Shown one piece after another: positions 8,906 to 20,027 of a stretch of DNA of 64,000 bases. The stretch lies in NCBI RefSeq assembly GCF_001908105.1, contig NZ_MKGQ01000009.1, positions 1 to 64,000 of the forward strand. The letters are read 5' to 3'. Made by a program: the position numbers and the translations under genes. Numbering within the stretch: position 1 is the stretch's first letter; every line of letters begins with the position of its first letter. The notes under the pieces were generated by a model. It was not told the DNA's origin. It did not search any database and worked only from the letters and a program-made list of their open reading frames with translations. This stretch comes from Xenorhabdus eapokensis. Lineage in GTDB: Bacteria; Pseudomonadota; Gammaproteobacteria; Enterobacterales; Enterobacteriaceae.

Positions 8906-8928
8906 AGTGTTTTCCTTCTCTGTGTTGT

Positions 8929-10368
8929 TCAAACCAGTTTTTTACGTTGGTTTGAAGGCGGGATGGATAACGACTCTCTATATTTCGCGACAGTCCGGCG
9001 AGCCACTTGAATACCTTGCTCAGCGAGTATGCTGGTCAATTTACTGTCACTCAGTGGCTTGGCCGGGTTTTCTGCCGCGACCAGTTTTTTCACCAGAGCA
9101 CGTATTGCGGTAGAAGAGGCTTCACCGCCACTGTCGGTGTTGACGTGACTGGAGAAAAAATATTTAAGCTCAAAAATCCCGCGTGGACTATACAAGTACT
9201 TCTGGGTCGTCACGCGGGAAATGGTGGATTCATGCATGTCAACCTGATAGGCAATATCAGCCAGTACCATAGGTTTCATGTGTTCCTCACCATACTCAAA
9301 AAAATCTTGTTGCCGTTCAACAATACAGCAGGCAACTTTCAGCAATGTTTCATTACGGCTTTCGAGGCTCTTGAGCAGCCATTTGGCCTCTTGCAAGTTA
9401 TTGCGTATGAACAGGCTGTCACTCTCATTGTTGGCCCGTTGCCCCAGTGCTGCGTAGTGTTGGTTGATACGCAGACGGGGAATGCTATCGGTATTTAGCC
9501 GGACTTGCCAGCTTCCATTTTCTTTCTGCACCAATACATCAGGAATAACATATTCGGATTCACCGGTATTAACGACCAGACCAGGTTTGGGTTCCAGTGA
9601 CTGAATGATATCAATTGCCCCTTTCAGGGTGATCTCTTTTAATTTGCTCTGACGTAATAAATTACGGAAGTCTCGGTTACCCAGTAGTCCCAGATAGTTG
9701 CTGACAATAAGTTTGGCATCCTTTAGATAAAGTGTCTCTGGCGGCAGCATAGAAAGCTGGATAAGCAAGCATTCGCGTAAGTCGCGGGCAGCAACGCCGA
9801 TTGGATCAAAATGTTGGATGCGTTTGAGGACGGTTTCGACCTCTGCCAACGTCAGCTCATCATCACCAATACTGATAAGGAGTTCTTCAATGGAAATCGT
9901 CAGGTATCCGCTGTCATCAATGGCGTCAATGATTGCAGTGGCAATGGCAGCATCCGTTTCGGTAAATGGCGTCAATCTTGCCTGCCACATGAGGTAATCT
10001 TGCAGGGTTTGAGTGGTTTCTCCCTGATAGACGGGAAAATCATCAGCGCTATAATCACTGTGAGTTCCTGAAGGTGTGCCCGCAGTGTAAATTTCATCCC
10101 AACTGGCATCCAGTGGTAACTCTTCCGGCATATCCTTCTGTTCAAGTGCTTCACGGGTATCCATGATTTCAGTGTCAACATCAGAAAGTGCCTGATTCTC
10201 CACTTCCTGATGCAGGTCATCTTGTTCAAGCAGCGGGTTGGTTTCCAAAGCTTGCTGAATCTCTTGCTGAAGCTCAAGCGTAGATAGTTGCAACAAACGG
10301 ATGGCTTGCTGGAGTTGTGGCGTCATCGTCAATTGCTGACTGAGCCTGAGTTGCAAACTTTGCTTCAT
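8929..10368 (-). CDS. rpoN: RNA polymerase sigma-54 factor RpoN
   Basis: A 479-residue sigma-54. The glutamine-rich activator-interacting region I is at the N-terminus ([20 protein letters not shown]), followed by an acidic linker (about residues 50-110), the core-binding domain, and the DNA-binding part ending in the RpoN box [10 protein letters not shown] for the -24 element. Sigma-54 directs nitrogen-stress and other activator-dependent promoters with enhancer-binding ATPases. The gene lies 69 bases after lptB and leads the hpf-ptsN-rapZ-npr group, the normal enterobacterial arrangement. Length and key motifs are intact. Confidence 0.97.
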   Translation of the reverse strand: MKQSLQLRLSQQLTMTPQLQQAIRLLQLSTLELQQEIQQALETNPLLEQDDLHQEVENQALSDVDTEIMDTREALEQKDMPEELPLDASWDEIYTAGTPSGTHSDYSADDFPVYQGETTQTLQDYLMWQARLTPFTETDAAIATAIIDAIDDSGYLTISIEELLISIGDDELTLAEVETVLKRIQHFDPIGVAARDLRECLLIQLSMLPPETLYLKDAKLIVSNYLGLLGNRDFRNLLRQSKLKEITLKGAIDIIQSLEPKPGLVVNTGESEYVIPDVLVQKENGSWQVRLNTDSIPRLRINQHYAALGQRANNESDSLFIRNNLQEAKWLLKSLESRNETLLKVACCIVERQQDFFEYGEEHMKPMVLADIAYQVDMHESTISRVTTQKYLYSPRGIFELKYFFSSHVNTDSGGEASSTAIRALVKKLVAAENPAKPLSDSKLTSILAEQGIQVARRTVAKYRESLSIPPSNQRKKLV

Positions 10369-10437
10369 AGCGTTACCACTTTCTCCTTAATCTAGCTTGC
10401 ATAGTTCCTTGAATCGCACCTGATAGAAGGATAAGAG

Positions 10438-11163
10438 TTAAAGGCGGAAACCTTCACCCAAATAGACGCGTTTGACCTGCTCGTTATTCAGGATGTCATT
10501 CGGGGAGCCGTGGGCAATCAAATGACCCTGGCTGACGATATAGGCACGTTCACAGACATCCAGGGTTTCACGGACATTGTGGTCAGTAATCAGTACTCCC
10601 AATCCGTAATCGCGCAAGTGTTGAATGATCTTTTTAATATCCAGAACGGAAATGGGGTCAACGCCGGCAAAAGGTTCATCTAACAGAATGAATTTGGGAT
10701 TGGCCGCCAGTGCGCGGGCAATCTCCACGCGACGGCGTTCACCACCGGAAAGTGATTGCCCAAGGTTATCACGCAGGTGAGAGATGTGAAATTCTTCCAT
10801 CAACTCTTCTGCACGCGTTTTTCTCTGCTCCTGAGTCAGGTCCTTGCGGATCTCCAGTACTGCCATCAAATTGTCGAATACACTCAAACGACGGAAGATA
10901 GAAGCTTCCTGCGGCAAGTAACCTATCCCACGGCGTGCACGTTCATGCAAGGGCAGCAGGCTGATATCTTCTTCATCAATGGTGATCGAGCCAGCATCAC
11001 GTGGAACAATACCAACCACCATATAGAAAGTAGTGGTTTTCCCTGCTCCATTGGGGCCAAGTAAACCAACAATCTCCCCTGATTTCACGTTTAGGCTGAC
11101 GTTTTCAACGACCTTACGGCCTTTATAGGCTTTCGCCAGATTTTCTGCGTTTAATATTGCCAT
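10438..11163 (-). CDS. lptB: LPS export ABC transporter ATPase LptB
   Basis: A 241-residue ABC ATPase: Walker [10 protein letters not shown], signature [15 protein letters not shown], Walker [14 protein letters not shown] and the H-loop histidine in ITDHNVRET. LptB2FG extracts lipopolysaccharide from the inner membrane and pushes it across the LptC-LptA-LptD bridge. The gene begins six bases after the lptA stop codon, so the two are translationally close. lptF and lptG are elsewhere, as in other enterobacteria. Confidence 0.97.
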   Translation of the reverse strand: MAILNAENLAKAYKGRKVVENVSLNVKSGEIVGLLGPNGAGKTTTFYMVVGIVPRDAGSITIDEEDISLLPLHERARRGIGYLPQEASIFRRLSVFDNLMAVLEIRKDLTQEQRKTRAEELMEEFHISHLRDNLGQSLSGGERRRVEIARALAANPKFILLDEPFAGVDPISVLDIKKIIQHLRDYGLGVLITDHNVRETLDVCERAYIVSQGHLIAHGSPNDILNNEQVKRVYLGEGFRL

Positions 11164-11169
11164 CGGTCG

Positions 11170-11718
11170 TTATTTACCCTTTTTCTGAGTGTCAGCGCCG
11201 TTAACACTTGAGCCTTTTTCCTGTAGCTGGGCAGGTAACAGGATGGTAGTGACATGTTTACCTTTATCGCTAAAGGCTTCCATTTGTTGTGTCTGTACCA
11301 GATAAGTGATTTTATCGCCTTTGATATTGCTGTCTAATTGTTCAAGATAGGCGTCTCCCGTTAGGGTGACCAGCTCTTTATCCATCTCATAGCGCATCTT
11401 TGATGCATGACCTTTGAGAGGCTTACCATCATCTTGCAATTGGTAAAAAGTGGCAGGATTACCGAATGCTTCAATAACTGTCTTGTCAGAATTTCCTTCC
11501 GGGCGGCTAACAACGACTTTATCTGCATGAATGTCGATCGAGCCTTGTTTTACGATGACATTATCCGTAAATGTGGCAATGTTTCCGGTTAAATCCAGCG
11601 ACTGTCTTTCTGAGTTAATGGTAATGGGTTTTTTTGTATCGTCTTTTAAGGCCAGTACGGGCAGGCTGACGGCAAAAAGAGTACTGGCAATAACGGAATT
11701 ACGGATTAGGTTGTTCAT
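11170..11718 (-). CDS. lptA: LPS transport periplasmic protein LptA
   Basis: A 182-residue secreted protein: signal peptide of about 23 residues (MNNLIRNSVIASTLFAVSLP, cleaved after LA), then an OstA/LptA beta-jellyroll (ITINSERQSLDLTGNIATF, NIKGDKITYLV). LptA monomers stack to form the periplasmic bridge for LPS between LptC and LptD. The start at 11718 was chosen because it gives a normal signal peptide and has GAG upstream; an ATG four codons earlier at 11730 is possible. The coding region overlaps the end of lptC by 20 bases, showing tight coupling. Confidence 0.95.
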   Translation of the reverse strand: MNNLIRNSVIASTLFAVSLPVLALKDDTKKPITINSERQSLDLTGNIATFTDNVIVKQGSIDIHADKVVVSRPEGNSDKTVIEAFGNPATFYQLQDDGKPLKGHASKMRYEMDKELVTLTGDAYLEQLDSNIKGDKITYLVQTQQMEAFSDKGKHVTTILLPAQLQEKGSSVNGADTQKKGK

Positions 11719-12292
11719 GTGGGATCTCATATTGAGTGGTCACCTTTTCAATCAGTTCAGCAGTTTTATTTCGCAGATTGCCACGCATTTTCATGCCAAC
11801 AGATTTCAGACCGACACCGATAAGCGTGACTCGGTCATCGGATGCGACGTCTTGGGTTGTCAGATTGACGATCGCATTGTCTGTTGTGATCCGCTGTAAT
11901 TGCGACGCATCGTTCAGGCTATCCACCTGGACATCCCCGTACAGATAGAGCATCTTATCTTGGGTCAGTTTGGCCTTATTGGCGCGTACTGTCCATGTCG
12001 CTATCGGGGTTCCAGGGGCGCCATTAGGGTCAAATGTTGTCAATACCGGATTGGTAAACCAGGTCAGTTTGGCTTCCGTATAGTTTTTAACATCGTCAGC
12101 AAGCAGTTTGTAAGTGAGTTTACCTGCCGGATCATAAACAAAAGTGATGGCTTCCTGGGTTTGATAAGTCGGATAACCATCATCCACAATGGCCGACGAG
12201 GTATCATCATTTACATTCGAGAAATTCCAGCCGATCAGCGCAAGCGCGATCAGTGCCAGTATTGCGATCAGCCAGGATTGAATTTTGCTCAT
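11699..12292 (-). CDS. lptC: LPS export protein LptC
   Basis: A 197-residue bitopic protein with one N-terminal membrane helix (residues 6-24, SWLIAILALIALALIGW) and a periplasmic LptA-like jellyroll. LptC docks on LptB2FG and hands LPS to LptA; its helix inserts into the transporter and lowers ATP turnover. Its 3' end overlaps lptA and it starts about 20 bases after kdsC. Length is like the E. coli protein (191). Confidence 0.96.
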   Translation of the reverse strand: MSKIQSWLIAILALIALALIGWNFSNVNDDTSSAIVDDGYPTYQTQEAITFVYDPAGKLTYKLLADDVKNYTEAKLTWFTNPVLTTFDPNGAPGTPIATWTVRANKAKLTQDKMLYLYGDVQVDSLNDASQLQRITTDNAIVNLTTQDVASDDRVTLIGVGLKSVGMKMRGNLRNKTAELIEKVTTQYEIPHEQPNP

Positions 12293-12310
12293 TCTTTTTT
12301 CAATTTTAAT

Positions 12311-12874
12311 TTATATGGATAACCCTTTGGCCTCTTCGAGCTTATTCTGCGCGAAGAGCACCAAATCACAAAGTTCCCTGACTGCACCACGACCGCCGGC
12401 AATCTGAGTCACATAATCTGCTTTTGGCAACAGTAATGGATGGGCATCAGCAACTGCAACAGATAATCCAACTTGTGCCATGACAGGCCAGTCAATAAGG
12501 TCATCACCAATATAGGCGACTTGCTCTGGCTGCAACGCTAGTTTATCCAACAGTTCCTTATACGCCAAAACCTTATCGTGTTGTCCTTGGTAAAGATGTG
12601 TAATACCTAGGGTTTCTGCCCGATTTTCCAGCAATTTTGCGTTACGGCCAGTAATGATGGCGACTTCAATACCGGAAGTGATTAGGCAACGGATACCATA
12701 ACCATCACGAACGTTAAAGGCTTTCAGTTCTTCGCCTTCATTGCCCATGTAGATAAACCCATCAGACAGCACGCCATCAACATCACAAATCAAAAGACGG
12801 ATTTGACGGGCTTTTTCGATAATTGCTTTATTAACTAGGCCATAACAGGTGTCCAGGTACTCTTTTTGACTCAT
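12311..12874 (-). CDS. kdsC: 3-deoxy-D-manno-octulosonate 8-phosphate phosphatase KdsC
   Basis: A 187-residue HAD-family phosphatase without a cap domain. The nucleophile motif is CDVDGVLSDG (usual DxDG), motif II is IITGR, and the magnesium site is YIGDDLIDWPVM. It removes phosphate from Kdo-8-P to give Kdo, the sugar joining lipid A to the LPS core. It sits between kdsD and lptC, so synthesis of the Kdo precursor and LPS transport share a transcript. The Cys before DVDG replaces the Leu of E. coli and should be harmless. Confidence 0.96.
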   Translation of the reverse strand: MSQKEYLDTCYGLVNKAIIEKARQIRLLICDVDGVLSDGFIYMGNEGEELKAFNVRDGYGIRCLITSGIEVAIITGRNAKLLENRAETLGITHLYQGQHDKVLAYKELLDKLALQPEQVAYIGDDLIDWPVMAQVGLSVAVADAHPLLLPKADYVTQIAGGRGAVRELCDLVLFAQNKLEEAKGLSI

Positions 12875-12911
12875 TAAAAAATTCTCTTAAGATTGATGTT
12901 ATGCTTATGTT

Positions 12912-13880
12912 TTAAACAACGCCAGCCTGCAAAAGATCGTGCATGTGTAGTACACCCAGTAATTTGTCACCTTCCGTGACCAAGAGTGAGGTAATGTGGC
13001 GTGATTGCATCAGGTTTAAGGCATCTACTGCCAGTGCGTTGGGTTTGATACGAATACCTCCGGCAGTCATGACATCAGAGATTTTTGCATTGTTTAAATC
13101 GATACCCATATCGAAAACACGGCGCAAATCGCCATCGGTAAAAATACCATTGATCTGCATGTCATCATCACAAATCACCGTCATGCCCAATTTTTTGCGG
13201 GTGATTTCCACCAAAGCCTCGCGCAGGGTCGCTGTACGAGGAACACGGGGAATGTCATTACCTGTGGTCATTAAGTCACTGACCAGTAACAAAAGTTTGC
13301 GTCCGAGTGCTCCACCAGGATGGGAAAGGGCGAAGTCTTCAGCCGTAAAGCCACGGGCTTGCAAGAGTGCAAGGGCTAATGCATCTCCCATGACGAGTGT
13401 AGCGGTGGTGCTGGTCGTCGGGGCTAACCCCAATGGACAGGCTTCTTGTGGCACTTTGATGCATAGGTGGATATCTGCGGCTTTGCCCATATTGCTGTTG
13501 CGATTATTTGTCATGCAGATGAGCGGAACTTTTTGTCGCTTGAGTACGGGAATTAACGCCAGAATTTCATTTGATTCACCGGAATTGGAAATAGCCAGTA
13601 CGATGTCTTTTGCTGTTACCATGCCAAGATCGCCGTGGCTGGCTTCGCCAGGATGGACAAAGAACGAAGGTGTACCGGTGCTGGCAAATGTCGCCGCGAT
13701 TTTTCGCCCAATATGACCGGATTTGCCCATCCCCATCACAATGACTTTTCCTTCACAACTAAACATTAATTCACAGGCTTGGCTGAAATCGTCATTAATG
13801 TATTGCTCCAGGCCAACCAGCCCTTCAAGTTCAATCTGTAATACTTGCTTACCTGCTTGCTGAAAATCGATTTTAGGCAT
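12912..13880 (-). CDS. kdsD: Arabinose-5-phosphate isomerase KdsD
   Basis: A 322-residue enzyme with an N-terminal SIS domain (VIVMGMGKSGHIGRKIAATF, NSGESNEI) and two C-terminal CBS repeats (about 205-262 and 272-322). It converts ribulose-5-phosphate to arabinose-5-phosphate, the first committed step to Kdo. The catalytic histidine region HPGEASHGDLGMV is intact. I chose the ATG at 13880, which has GGGAAG a few bases upstream; an ATG at 13904 would add eight residues without a ribosome-binding site. It lies between yrbG and kdsC. Confidence 0.95.
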   Translation of the reverse strand: MPKIDFQQAGKQVLQIELEGLVGLEQYINDDFSQACELMFSCEGKVIVMGMGKSGHIGRKIAATFASTGTPSFFVHPGEASHGDLGMVTAKDIVLAISNSGESNEILALIPVLKRQKVPLICMTNNRNSNMGKAADIHLCIKVPQEACPLGLAPTTSTTATLVMGDALALALLQARGFTAEDFALSHPGGALGRKLLLLVSDLMTTGNDIPRVPRTATLREALVEITRKKLGMTVICDDDMQINGIFTDGDLRRVFDMGIDLNNAKISDVMTAGGIRIKPNALAVDALNLMQSRHITSLLVTEGDKLLGVLHMHDLLQAGVV

Positions 13881-13915
13881 TTTTACTTCCCACTCTTTTC
13901 CCATTCAATCGGCAA

Positions 13916-14893
13916 TTACTCAGTACCGTAATAATTAGACACAAAAAGTACGACAAAATAAGCGATAAAACAGCTTAGTAGCAAGATGCCGTTCAATCGG
14001 TTCAATCGATGCTTTCTTCCCAGACAAAATACCGTAAATAGTATACTCGCCGCCATCATGACCCAAAAATCACGGGAAAATGCTTGCGGTGAAAAGGCGC
14101 TAGGGGAAAGTATGGCGGGAACACCCAAGACAAGGGTGATATTGAATACATTCGAGCCAACAATATTGCCCATTGCCATATCATTTTCACCTTTTATGGC
14201 TGCTGCAATGACGGTGGCAAGTTCAGGCAAGCTGGTGCCTACGGCAAGCATTGTCAGGCCAATCACCAGTTCGCTAACACCATAAATACGCGCAATAACG
14301 GTTGCATTATCAATCACCATACGGGTAGAAATGGGAAGAATAATTAACCCCAGAACAACCCAAAGAAGCGCAATGCCTTTGTTGCCTTCGACAGGCAATT
14401 CAGAATTTCGCTCCTCGGTATAGCTATCAACCCTATTGTGTCGGGAGAAAGCGGTCATTTTTATCATCAGTGAGATAAAAAAGAGGGCTGCAAGCACTAA
14501 AAGGATACCATCCTGTCGGCTCAGGTATCCATTGGACAGCAAATATCCTGCAAATGCCGTGATCGCTAACATCAGGGGCACTTCTTGTCGCAGAATTTCT
14601 GATTTTACCTTGATTGGCCGAATAAAAGCTGCGGCTCCCGTAATTAGCAACAGGTTAGTAATATTAGAACCAATGGCATTGCCGATGGCCATGTCTGGTT
14701 GTCCATCCAAAATTGCCGTGACAGAGACCATCAGTTCTGGCAGCGAGGTTCCTATTCCCATAATAACCAAGCCGATAATGAAAGGGGGTATTTTCATTGC
14801 ACGGGAAAAAACGGCCGCACCATAAACTAATCTATCGGAACCATACACCAGTAAAATCAACCCGGTTATGAGCAGTACAATTGTCAGAAACAT
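13916..14893 (-). CDS. yrbG: Inner-membrane calcium/sodium antiporter YrbG
   Basis: A 325-residue membrane protein of the Ca2+:cation antiporter (NCX) superfamily. It has the two inverted alpha repeats: GTSLPELMVSVTAIL with GNAIGSNITN, and GTSLPELATVIAAAIKGEND with GNIVGSNVFN. About ten membrane helices are evident. The repeats form the ion-binding sites; the physiological role in enterobacteria is unclear. It is the first gene of the minus-strand block, divergent from mlaF across 231 bases that must carry both promoters. Confidence 0.94.
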   Translation of the reverse strand: MFLTIVLLITGLILLVYGSDRLVYGAAVFSRAMKIPPFIIGLVIMGIGTSLPELMVSVTAILDGQPDMAIGNAIGSNITNLLLITGAAAFIRPIKVKSEILRQEVPLMLAITAFAGYLLSNGYLSRQDGILLVLAALFFISLMIKMTAFSRHNRVDSYTEERNSELPVEGNKGIALLWVVLGLIILPISTRMVIDNATVIARIYGVSELVIGLTMLAVGTSLPELATVIAAAIKGENDMAMGNIVGSNVFNITLVLGVPAILSPSAFSPQAFSRDFWVMMAASILFTVFCLGRKHRLNRLNGILLLSCFIAYFVVLFVSNYYGTE

Positions 14894-15124
14894 GGAGTGT
14901 CCCTTAAATAAGTTTTATTCCGAGCATAATGCTAATAATGGTTGATTTTTAAACATGGAATGTTTATTCAGCTAGACTTATACATTCTGACGATCAAGCG
15001 ATAAAAAGTAAAATTTGTCACCACTTTGCTAACGCAAAATTAGGCAATTTTTTGTAGTATGCATTATTAATTACTTAAATACAGTCATGAAGACAGTTCT
15101 ATTAACGGTTAGGGGCTATCAATA

Positions 15125-15928
15125 ATGAGTCAACAAACAGCAAATCTTATTGAGATCTGCGAAATGCATTTCACCCGAGGCCAACGCCCAATTTTTGCTG
15201 ATATTAATCTGACTGTTCCGAAAGGAAAAATTACCGCCATTATGGGACCCTCTGGGATAGGAAAAACCACCTTGCTGCGTTTGATTGGGGGGCAAATTCG
15301 CCCTGAACGTGGTGAAATTTGGTTTGATGGCGATAATATTCCGGCATTGTCCCGCCCACGCCTTTATGCTGCCCGCAAGAAAATGAGCATGTTATTTCAG
15401 TCCGGTGCCTTGTTCACTGATCTGAATGTTTTTGACAATGTGGCTTTTCCCCTGCGTGAGCATACCCAACTGCCTGAAGTGTTGATTCACACAACAGTGA
15501 TGATGAAGCTGGAAGCGGTGGGATTGCGTGGTGCTGCACACTTGATGCCATCGGAACTTTCTGGCGGTATGGCAAGGAGAGCGGCATTAGCAAGGGCGAT
15601 TGCACTCGATCCTGACTTAATCATGTTTGATGAGCCGTTTGTCGGCCAAGATCCTATCACGATGGGCGTTTTGGTGAAGCTGATCGATGAGCTGAATCAT
15701 GCGCTTGGTGTTACGTGTGTCGTTGTTTCCCACGATGTGCCTGAAGTACTGAGTATTGCCGATTATACTTATATTGTGGCTGAGAAGAGGGTGATCGCAG
15801 AAGGTACTCCAGATCAATTGAGAATGAATCAGGATCAGCGGGTACGTCAGTTTCTTGATGGTATTGCTGATGGGCCTGTACCTTTCCGTTTCCCTGCCGG
15901 GGATTACAAAACTGAGTTATTAGGATGA
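15125..15928 (+). CDS. mlaF: Phospholipid ABC transporter ATPase MlaF
   Basis: A 267-residue ABC ATPase: Walker [10 protein letters not shown], signature [15 protein letters not shown], Walker [14 protein letters not shown] and H-loop VVSHDV. MlaF pairs with MlaE, MlaD and MlaB in the inner-membrane complex that moves phospholipids between MlaC and the inner membrane and keeps outer-membrane lipid asymmetry. The C-terminal extension that contacts MlaB is present. AGGGG lies about ten bases before the ATG at 15125. First gene of mlaFEDCB-ibaG-murA. Confidence 0.96.
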   Translation: MSQQTANLIEICEMHFTRGQRPIFADINLTVPKGKITAIMGPSGIGKTTLLRLIGGQIRPERGEIWFDGDNIPALSRPRLYAARKKMSMLFQSGALFTDLNVFDNVAFPLREHTQLPEVLIHTTVMMKLEAVGLRGAAHLMPSELSGGMARRAALARAIALDPDLIMFDEPFVGQDPITMGVLVKLIDELNHALGVTCVVVSHDVPEVLSIADYTYIVAEKRVIAEGTPDQLRMNQDQRVRQFLDGIADGPVPFRFPAGDYKTELLG

Positions 15929-15932
15929 TGGA

Positions 15933-16721
15933 ATGTTGATGTTAACACGGGCATTAGCAGCAATGGGCCGGCGTACGATTGAGGTTACGGCTTCATTCGG
16001 CCGTGCGGGTTTTATGCTGTTCAATGCAATCATGGGTAAGCCAGAGCCTGCCAAACAATGGACACTGTTGCGCCAGCAACTGTATAGCGTCGGTGTTCAA
16101 TCCCTTCTGATCATTGTGGTTTCAGGATTATTTATTGGCATGGTGTTGGCCTTGCAAGGCTATCTGGTTTTGACCACATTTAGTGCGGAAGGCAGTCTTG
16201 GCATGATGGTGGCGTTGTCACTGCTGCGTGAACTGGGGCCAGTGGTGACTGCACTACTGTTTGCGGGGCGAGCAGGTTCAGCTTTGACCGCAGAAATTGG
16301 TTTGATGAAAGCCACTGAACAGATTTCCAGTCTGGAAATGATGGCAGTTGACCCGCTACGCCGAGTTATTGCTCCGCGCTTTTGGGCGGGTTTTATCAGT
16401 ATGCCTTTGCTCTCCTTGATCTTCGTTGCTGTGGGGATCTTGGGCGGTGCAATAGTGGGTGTTGATTGGAAAGGTATTGATGGTGGCTTTTTCTGGTCAT
16501 CTATGCAATCTGCGGTAGAGTGGCAAAAAGATTTGCTCAACTGTTTTCTCAAGAGTGTTGTTTTTGCTATTACAGTTACCTGGATTGCACTGTTCAATGG
16601 TTATGATGCTATCCCGACATCGGAAGGGATCAGCAGGGCGACGACGCGCACAGTAGTTCATGCGTCGTTGGCGGTATTGGGTTTGGATTTTGTGCTGACA
16701 GCACTGATGTTTGGGAACTAA
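15933..16721 (+). CDS. mlaE: Phospholipid ABC transporter permease MlaE
   Basis: A 262-residue permease with five or six membrane helices and the conserved family segments [20 protein letters not shown] and [20 protein letters not shown]. Two MlaE subunits sit under the MlaD hexamer and form the lipid-binding pocket. It starts four bases after mlaF ends, with a purine-rich GGATGATGGA before the ATG. The C-terminal [14 protein letters not shown] is identical in form to the E. coli protein. Confidence 0.96.
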   Translation: MLMLTRALAAMGRRTIEVTASFGRAGFMLFNAIMGKPEPAKQWTLLRQQLYSVGVQSLLIIVVSGLFIGMVLALQGYLVLTTFSAEGSLGMMVALSLLRELGPVVTALLFAGRAGSALTAEIGLMKATEQISSLEMMAVDPLRRVIAPRFWAGFISMPLLSLIFVAVGILGGAIVGVDWKGIDGGFFWSSMQSAVEWQKDLLNCFLKSVVFAITVTWIALFNGYDAIPTSEGISRATTRTVVHASLAVLGLDFVLTALMFGN

Positions 16722-16725
16722 GTCG

Positions 16726-17238
16726 ATGCAAAGCAAGAAAAATGAAATTTGGGTGGGGATTTTTGTCTTGATTGCGTTGGCTGCAATCATTTTTTTATGC
16801 CTCAAAGTTGCAGATATCCGATCTTTCGGTAATCAGCCAACTTATCGTGTCTATGCCGCATTTGACAATATTGGTGGCCTGAAAGTACGTTCACCGGTGA
16901 AAGTTGGCGGAGTTGTGATTGGTCGTGTGGATAAGATCTGGCTGGATCACAAAACTTATACGCCACAAGTTGAATTGGATATTTTCACGCAATACGACAA
17001 TATTCCCAATACCAGTTCGCTTTCTATCCGAACGTCAGGGTTATTGGGAGAGCAATATATTGCTCTCAATATTGGGTTTGACGACCCTGATTTAGGCACT
17101 GCCATGTTGAAAGATGGCGATCGTATTGAAGATACCAAGCCGGCGATGGTACTTGAAGATTTGATTGGTCAGTTCTTGTATAAAAGTAGTAGCGGCAGTC
17201 AGGAAAAATCCGCTTCGGCACCTGAACAAGCACACTAA
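16726..17238 (+). CDS. mlaD: Phospholipid transport MCE-domain protein MlaD
   Basis: A 170-residue protein with one N-terminal membrane helix (residues 7-28) and one periplasmic MCE domain (about 38-115, VYAAFDNIGGLKVRSPVKVG). MlaD hexamers form a ring with a central hydrophobic pore for lipid passage between MlaE and MlaC. The start is the ATG at 16726, which gives the usual MQSKKNEIWVGIF; an in-frame TTG just upstream is not used. The C-terminal tail is somewhat shorter than in E. coli (183). Confidence 0.95.
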   Translation: MQSKKNEIWVGIFVLIALAAIIFLCLKVADIRSFGNQPTYRVYAAFDNIGGLKVRSPVKVGGVVIGRVDKIWLDHKTYTPQVELDIFTQYDNIPNTSSLSIRTSGLLGEQYIALNIGFDDPDLGTAMLKDGDRIEDTKPAMVLEDLIGQFLYKSSSGSQEKSASAPEQAH

Positions 17239-17271
17239 CCAGCAACTCACTATTTAGGAGGAACAACATTT

Positions 17272-17901
17272 ATGTTTAAGCGATTACTTATGGTTGCATT
17301 GCTGGTGGTTGCGCCATTAGCCAGCGCTACAGATCAAACCAACCCTTACGCCTTGATGAAAGAGGCAGCGGAAAAAACGTTTAGCCGTTTGAAGAACGAG
17401 CAACCGCAGATTCAGGCCAATCCAGACGTTTTGCGCCAGATTGTGCGTCAAGAATTGCTGCCTTATGTGCAGATAAAATATGCAGGAGCTCTAGTTCTGG
17501 GGCCTTACTACAAACAAGCGACCCCTGAGCAGCGTGATACTTATTTCAAGGCGTTTGAATCCTATCTGGAGCAGGCATATGGTCAGGCCTTAGCGATGTA
17601 TCACGGACAAGATTATCAGATTGCACCAGAGCAGCCGCTGGGTGATAAGACGATAGTAGCCATTCGTGTCACGATTACCGATCCTAATGGACAGCCACCC
17701 GTTCGTTTAGATTTCCAATGGCGTAAAAACAGTAAGACAGGTTATTGGCAGGCTTATGACATGATTGCAGAAGGTGTGAGTATGATCACGACCAAGCAGA
17801 ATGAATGGGCGGATATCCTGCGTCATAAAGGCATTGATGCTCTGACAGAACAATTGGCTATCAGTGCGAAAGCCCCGATCACTTTAGAAAAGAAAAAGTG
17901 A
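17272..17901 (+). CDS. mlaC: Periplasmic phospholipid-binding protein MlaC
   Basis: A 209-residue secreted protein with a signal peptide ([19 protein letters not shown], cleaved before TDQ) and the MlaC/Ttg2D fold. MlaC is the soluble shuttle that carries phospholipid between the outer-membrane MlaA-porin complex and MlaFEDB. A clear AGGAGG lies before the ATG at 17272. mlaA is not in the window, as usual. Confidence 0.96.
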   Translation: MFKRLLMVALLVVAPLASATDQTNPYALMKEAAEKTFSRLKNEQPQIQANPDVLRQIVRQELLPYVQIKYAGALVLGPYYKQATPEQRDTYFKAFESYLEQAYGQALAMYHGQDYQIAPEQPLGDKTIVAIRVTITDPNGQPPVRLDFQWRKNSKTGYWQAYDMIAEGVSMITTKQNEWADILRHKGIDALTEQLAISAKAPITLEKKK

Positions 17902-17902
17902 T

Positions 17903-18253
17903 ATGGAAAAAGCGACTTTTGATAACGCTATGAGTAACGAAAACGACAATCAGGGAACTGTTAGCTGGGAAAAAGCCGGTAATACATTGTTTCTACAAGG
18001 TACATTGGATCGTGATAGTTTGCTGCCGCTTTGGCAACAAAAAGAGCAAGCTTTGGCGGGCATTGACAATATTGATGTCTCCCAACTAAGCCGTGTGGAT
18101 TCGACGGGATTGGCTCTGTTTGTCCAATTCAAGGGGGAATGCCAGAAACGTGGCAGGACACTGACCTTTTCAGGCGTAGGTGAACGGTTGAGCACGTTGA
18201 TAACGTTGTATGGCCTGCAAGCTCTTCTGGACGATAATCAGCCTAAGGCGTAA
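17903..18253 (+). CDS. mlaB: STAS-domain protein MlaB
   Basis: A 116-residue STAS-domain protein related to anti-sigma-factor antagonists. The core motif DSTGLALFVQF sits around residue 71, with the Ser-Thr pair corresponding to the regulatory serine/threonine of STAS proteins. MlaB binds MlaF and is needed for assembly and ATPase activity of the transporter. It starts one base after the mlaC stop, at 17903; an internal ATG at 17930 would give a length closer to E. coli (97) but has no ribosome-binding site. Sequence is the most divergent of the mla set. Confidence 0.9.
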   Translation: MEKATFDNAMSNENDNQGTVSWEKAGNTLFLQGTLDRDSLLPLWQQKEQALAGIDNIDVSQLSRVDSTGLALFVQFKGECQKRGRTLTFSGVGERLSTLITLYGLQALLDDNQPKA

Positions 18254-18270
18254 TTCTGTTTGATCATCAG

Positions 18271-18306
18271 CGCCCTTGTAAGCTATCAACTTACAGGGGC
18301 GTTTTT
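18271..18306 (+). terminator. Intrinsic terminator after mlaB
   Basis: CGCCC-TGTAAG and CTTACA-GGGCG form a long stem with one bulge, followed directly by GTTTTTC. It ends the mla transcript, so ibaG-murA must have their own promoter or rely on read-through. Confidence 0.85.
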
Positions 18307-18382
18307 CTTGGTTTAAGAGTTGCCTGTATTCCATTAGGATAAGCATCTACTATTATTTTTTTAATTTAGTGTGAGCAGATTT

Positions 18383-18637
18383 ATGGATACGAATGAAATC
18401 AAAAAAGTGCTGATGGAAAAATTGGCACTTGAAGAAGTTATTGTTAGCGGTGACGGCAGCCACTTTCAGGTTATTGCCGTTGGCGAATTTTTTGATGGCC
18501 TGAGTCGGGTTAAACAGCAGCAAGCGGTTTATGCTCCTTTGATGGAATACATCGCTGATAATCGCATTCATGCGTTGTCAATCAAAGCCTATACGCCGGC
18601 ACAGTGGCAGCGTGATCGTAAGCTTCAGGGACTTTAA
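18383..18637 (+). CDS. ibaG: BolA-family iron-sulfur protein IbaG (YrbA)
   Basis: An 84-residue BolA-like protein with [18 protein letters not shown] and [18 protein letters not shown]. The conserved histidine after the helix-turn-helix-like segment allows it to bind a [2Fe-2S] cluster with monothiol glutaredoxin Grx4; it is linked to acid stress. The ATG at 18383 gives the length of the E. coli protein. It lies between mlaB and murA as in E. coli. Confidence 0.94.
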   Translation: MDTNEIKKVLMEKLALEEVIVSGDGSHFQVIAVGEFFDGLSRVKQQQAVYAPLMEYIADNRIHALSIKAYTPAQWQRDRKLQGL

Positions 18638-18691
18638 GGTTGTTTGCCTCGCCGCGAACAGCACACTTTGAATTAAATAAGAGAATCATGA

Positions 18692-19957
<1,266 letters not shown>

Positions 19958-19985
19958 ACGGAATTAGAGATTCTTTTTCGCCCAT

Positions 19986-20021
19986 CTCGCCCACCTTGTG
20001 GGTGAAAAAATGGTGGGCGAG
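19986..20021. terminator. Hairpin between convergent murA and degS
   Basis: Perfect ten-base arms CTCGCCCACC (19986-19995) and GGTGGGCGAG (20012-20021), with an overlapping smaller hairpin inside. It stands between two converging genes, and the degS stop codon is six bases away. The stem is followed by A-rich sequence on both strands rather than T-runs, so it may stabilise 3' ends more than terminate. Confidence 0.5.
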
Positions 20022-20027
20022 AAAAGA

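Noticed and set aside
12943..13716. 257-codon plus-strand frame opposite kdsD
   Set aside because: It is the mirror of a well-conserved gene, is rich in Ser, Ala and Arg as antisense frames are, and has no ribosome-binding site.
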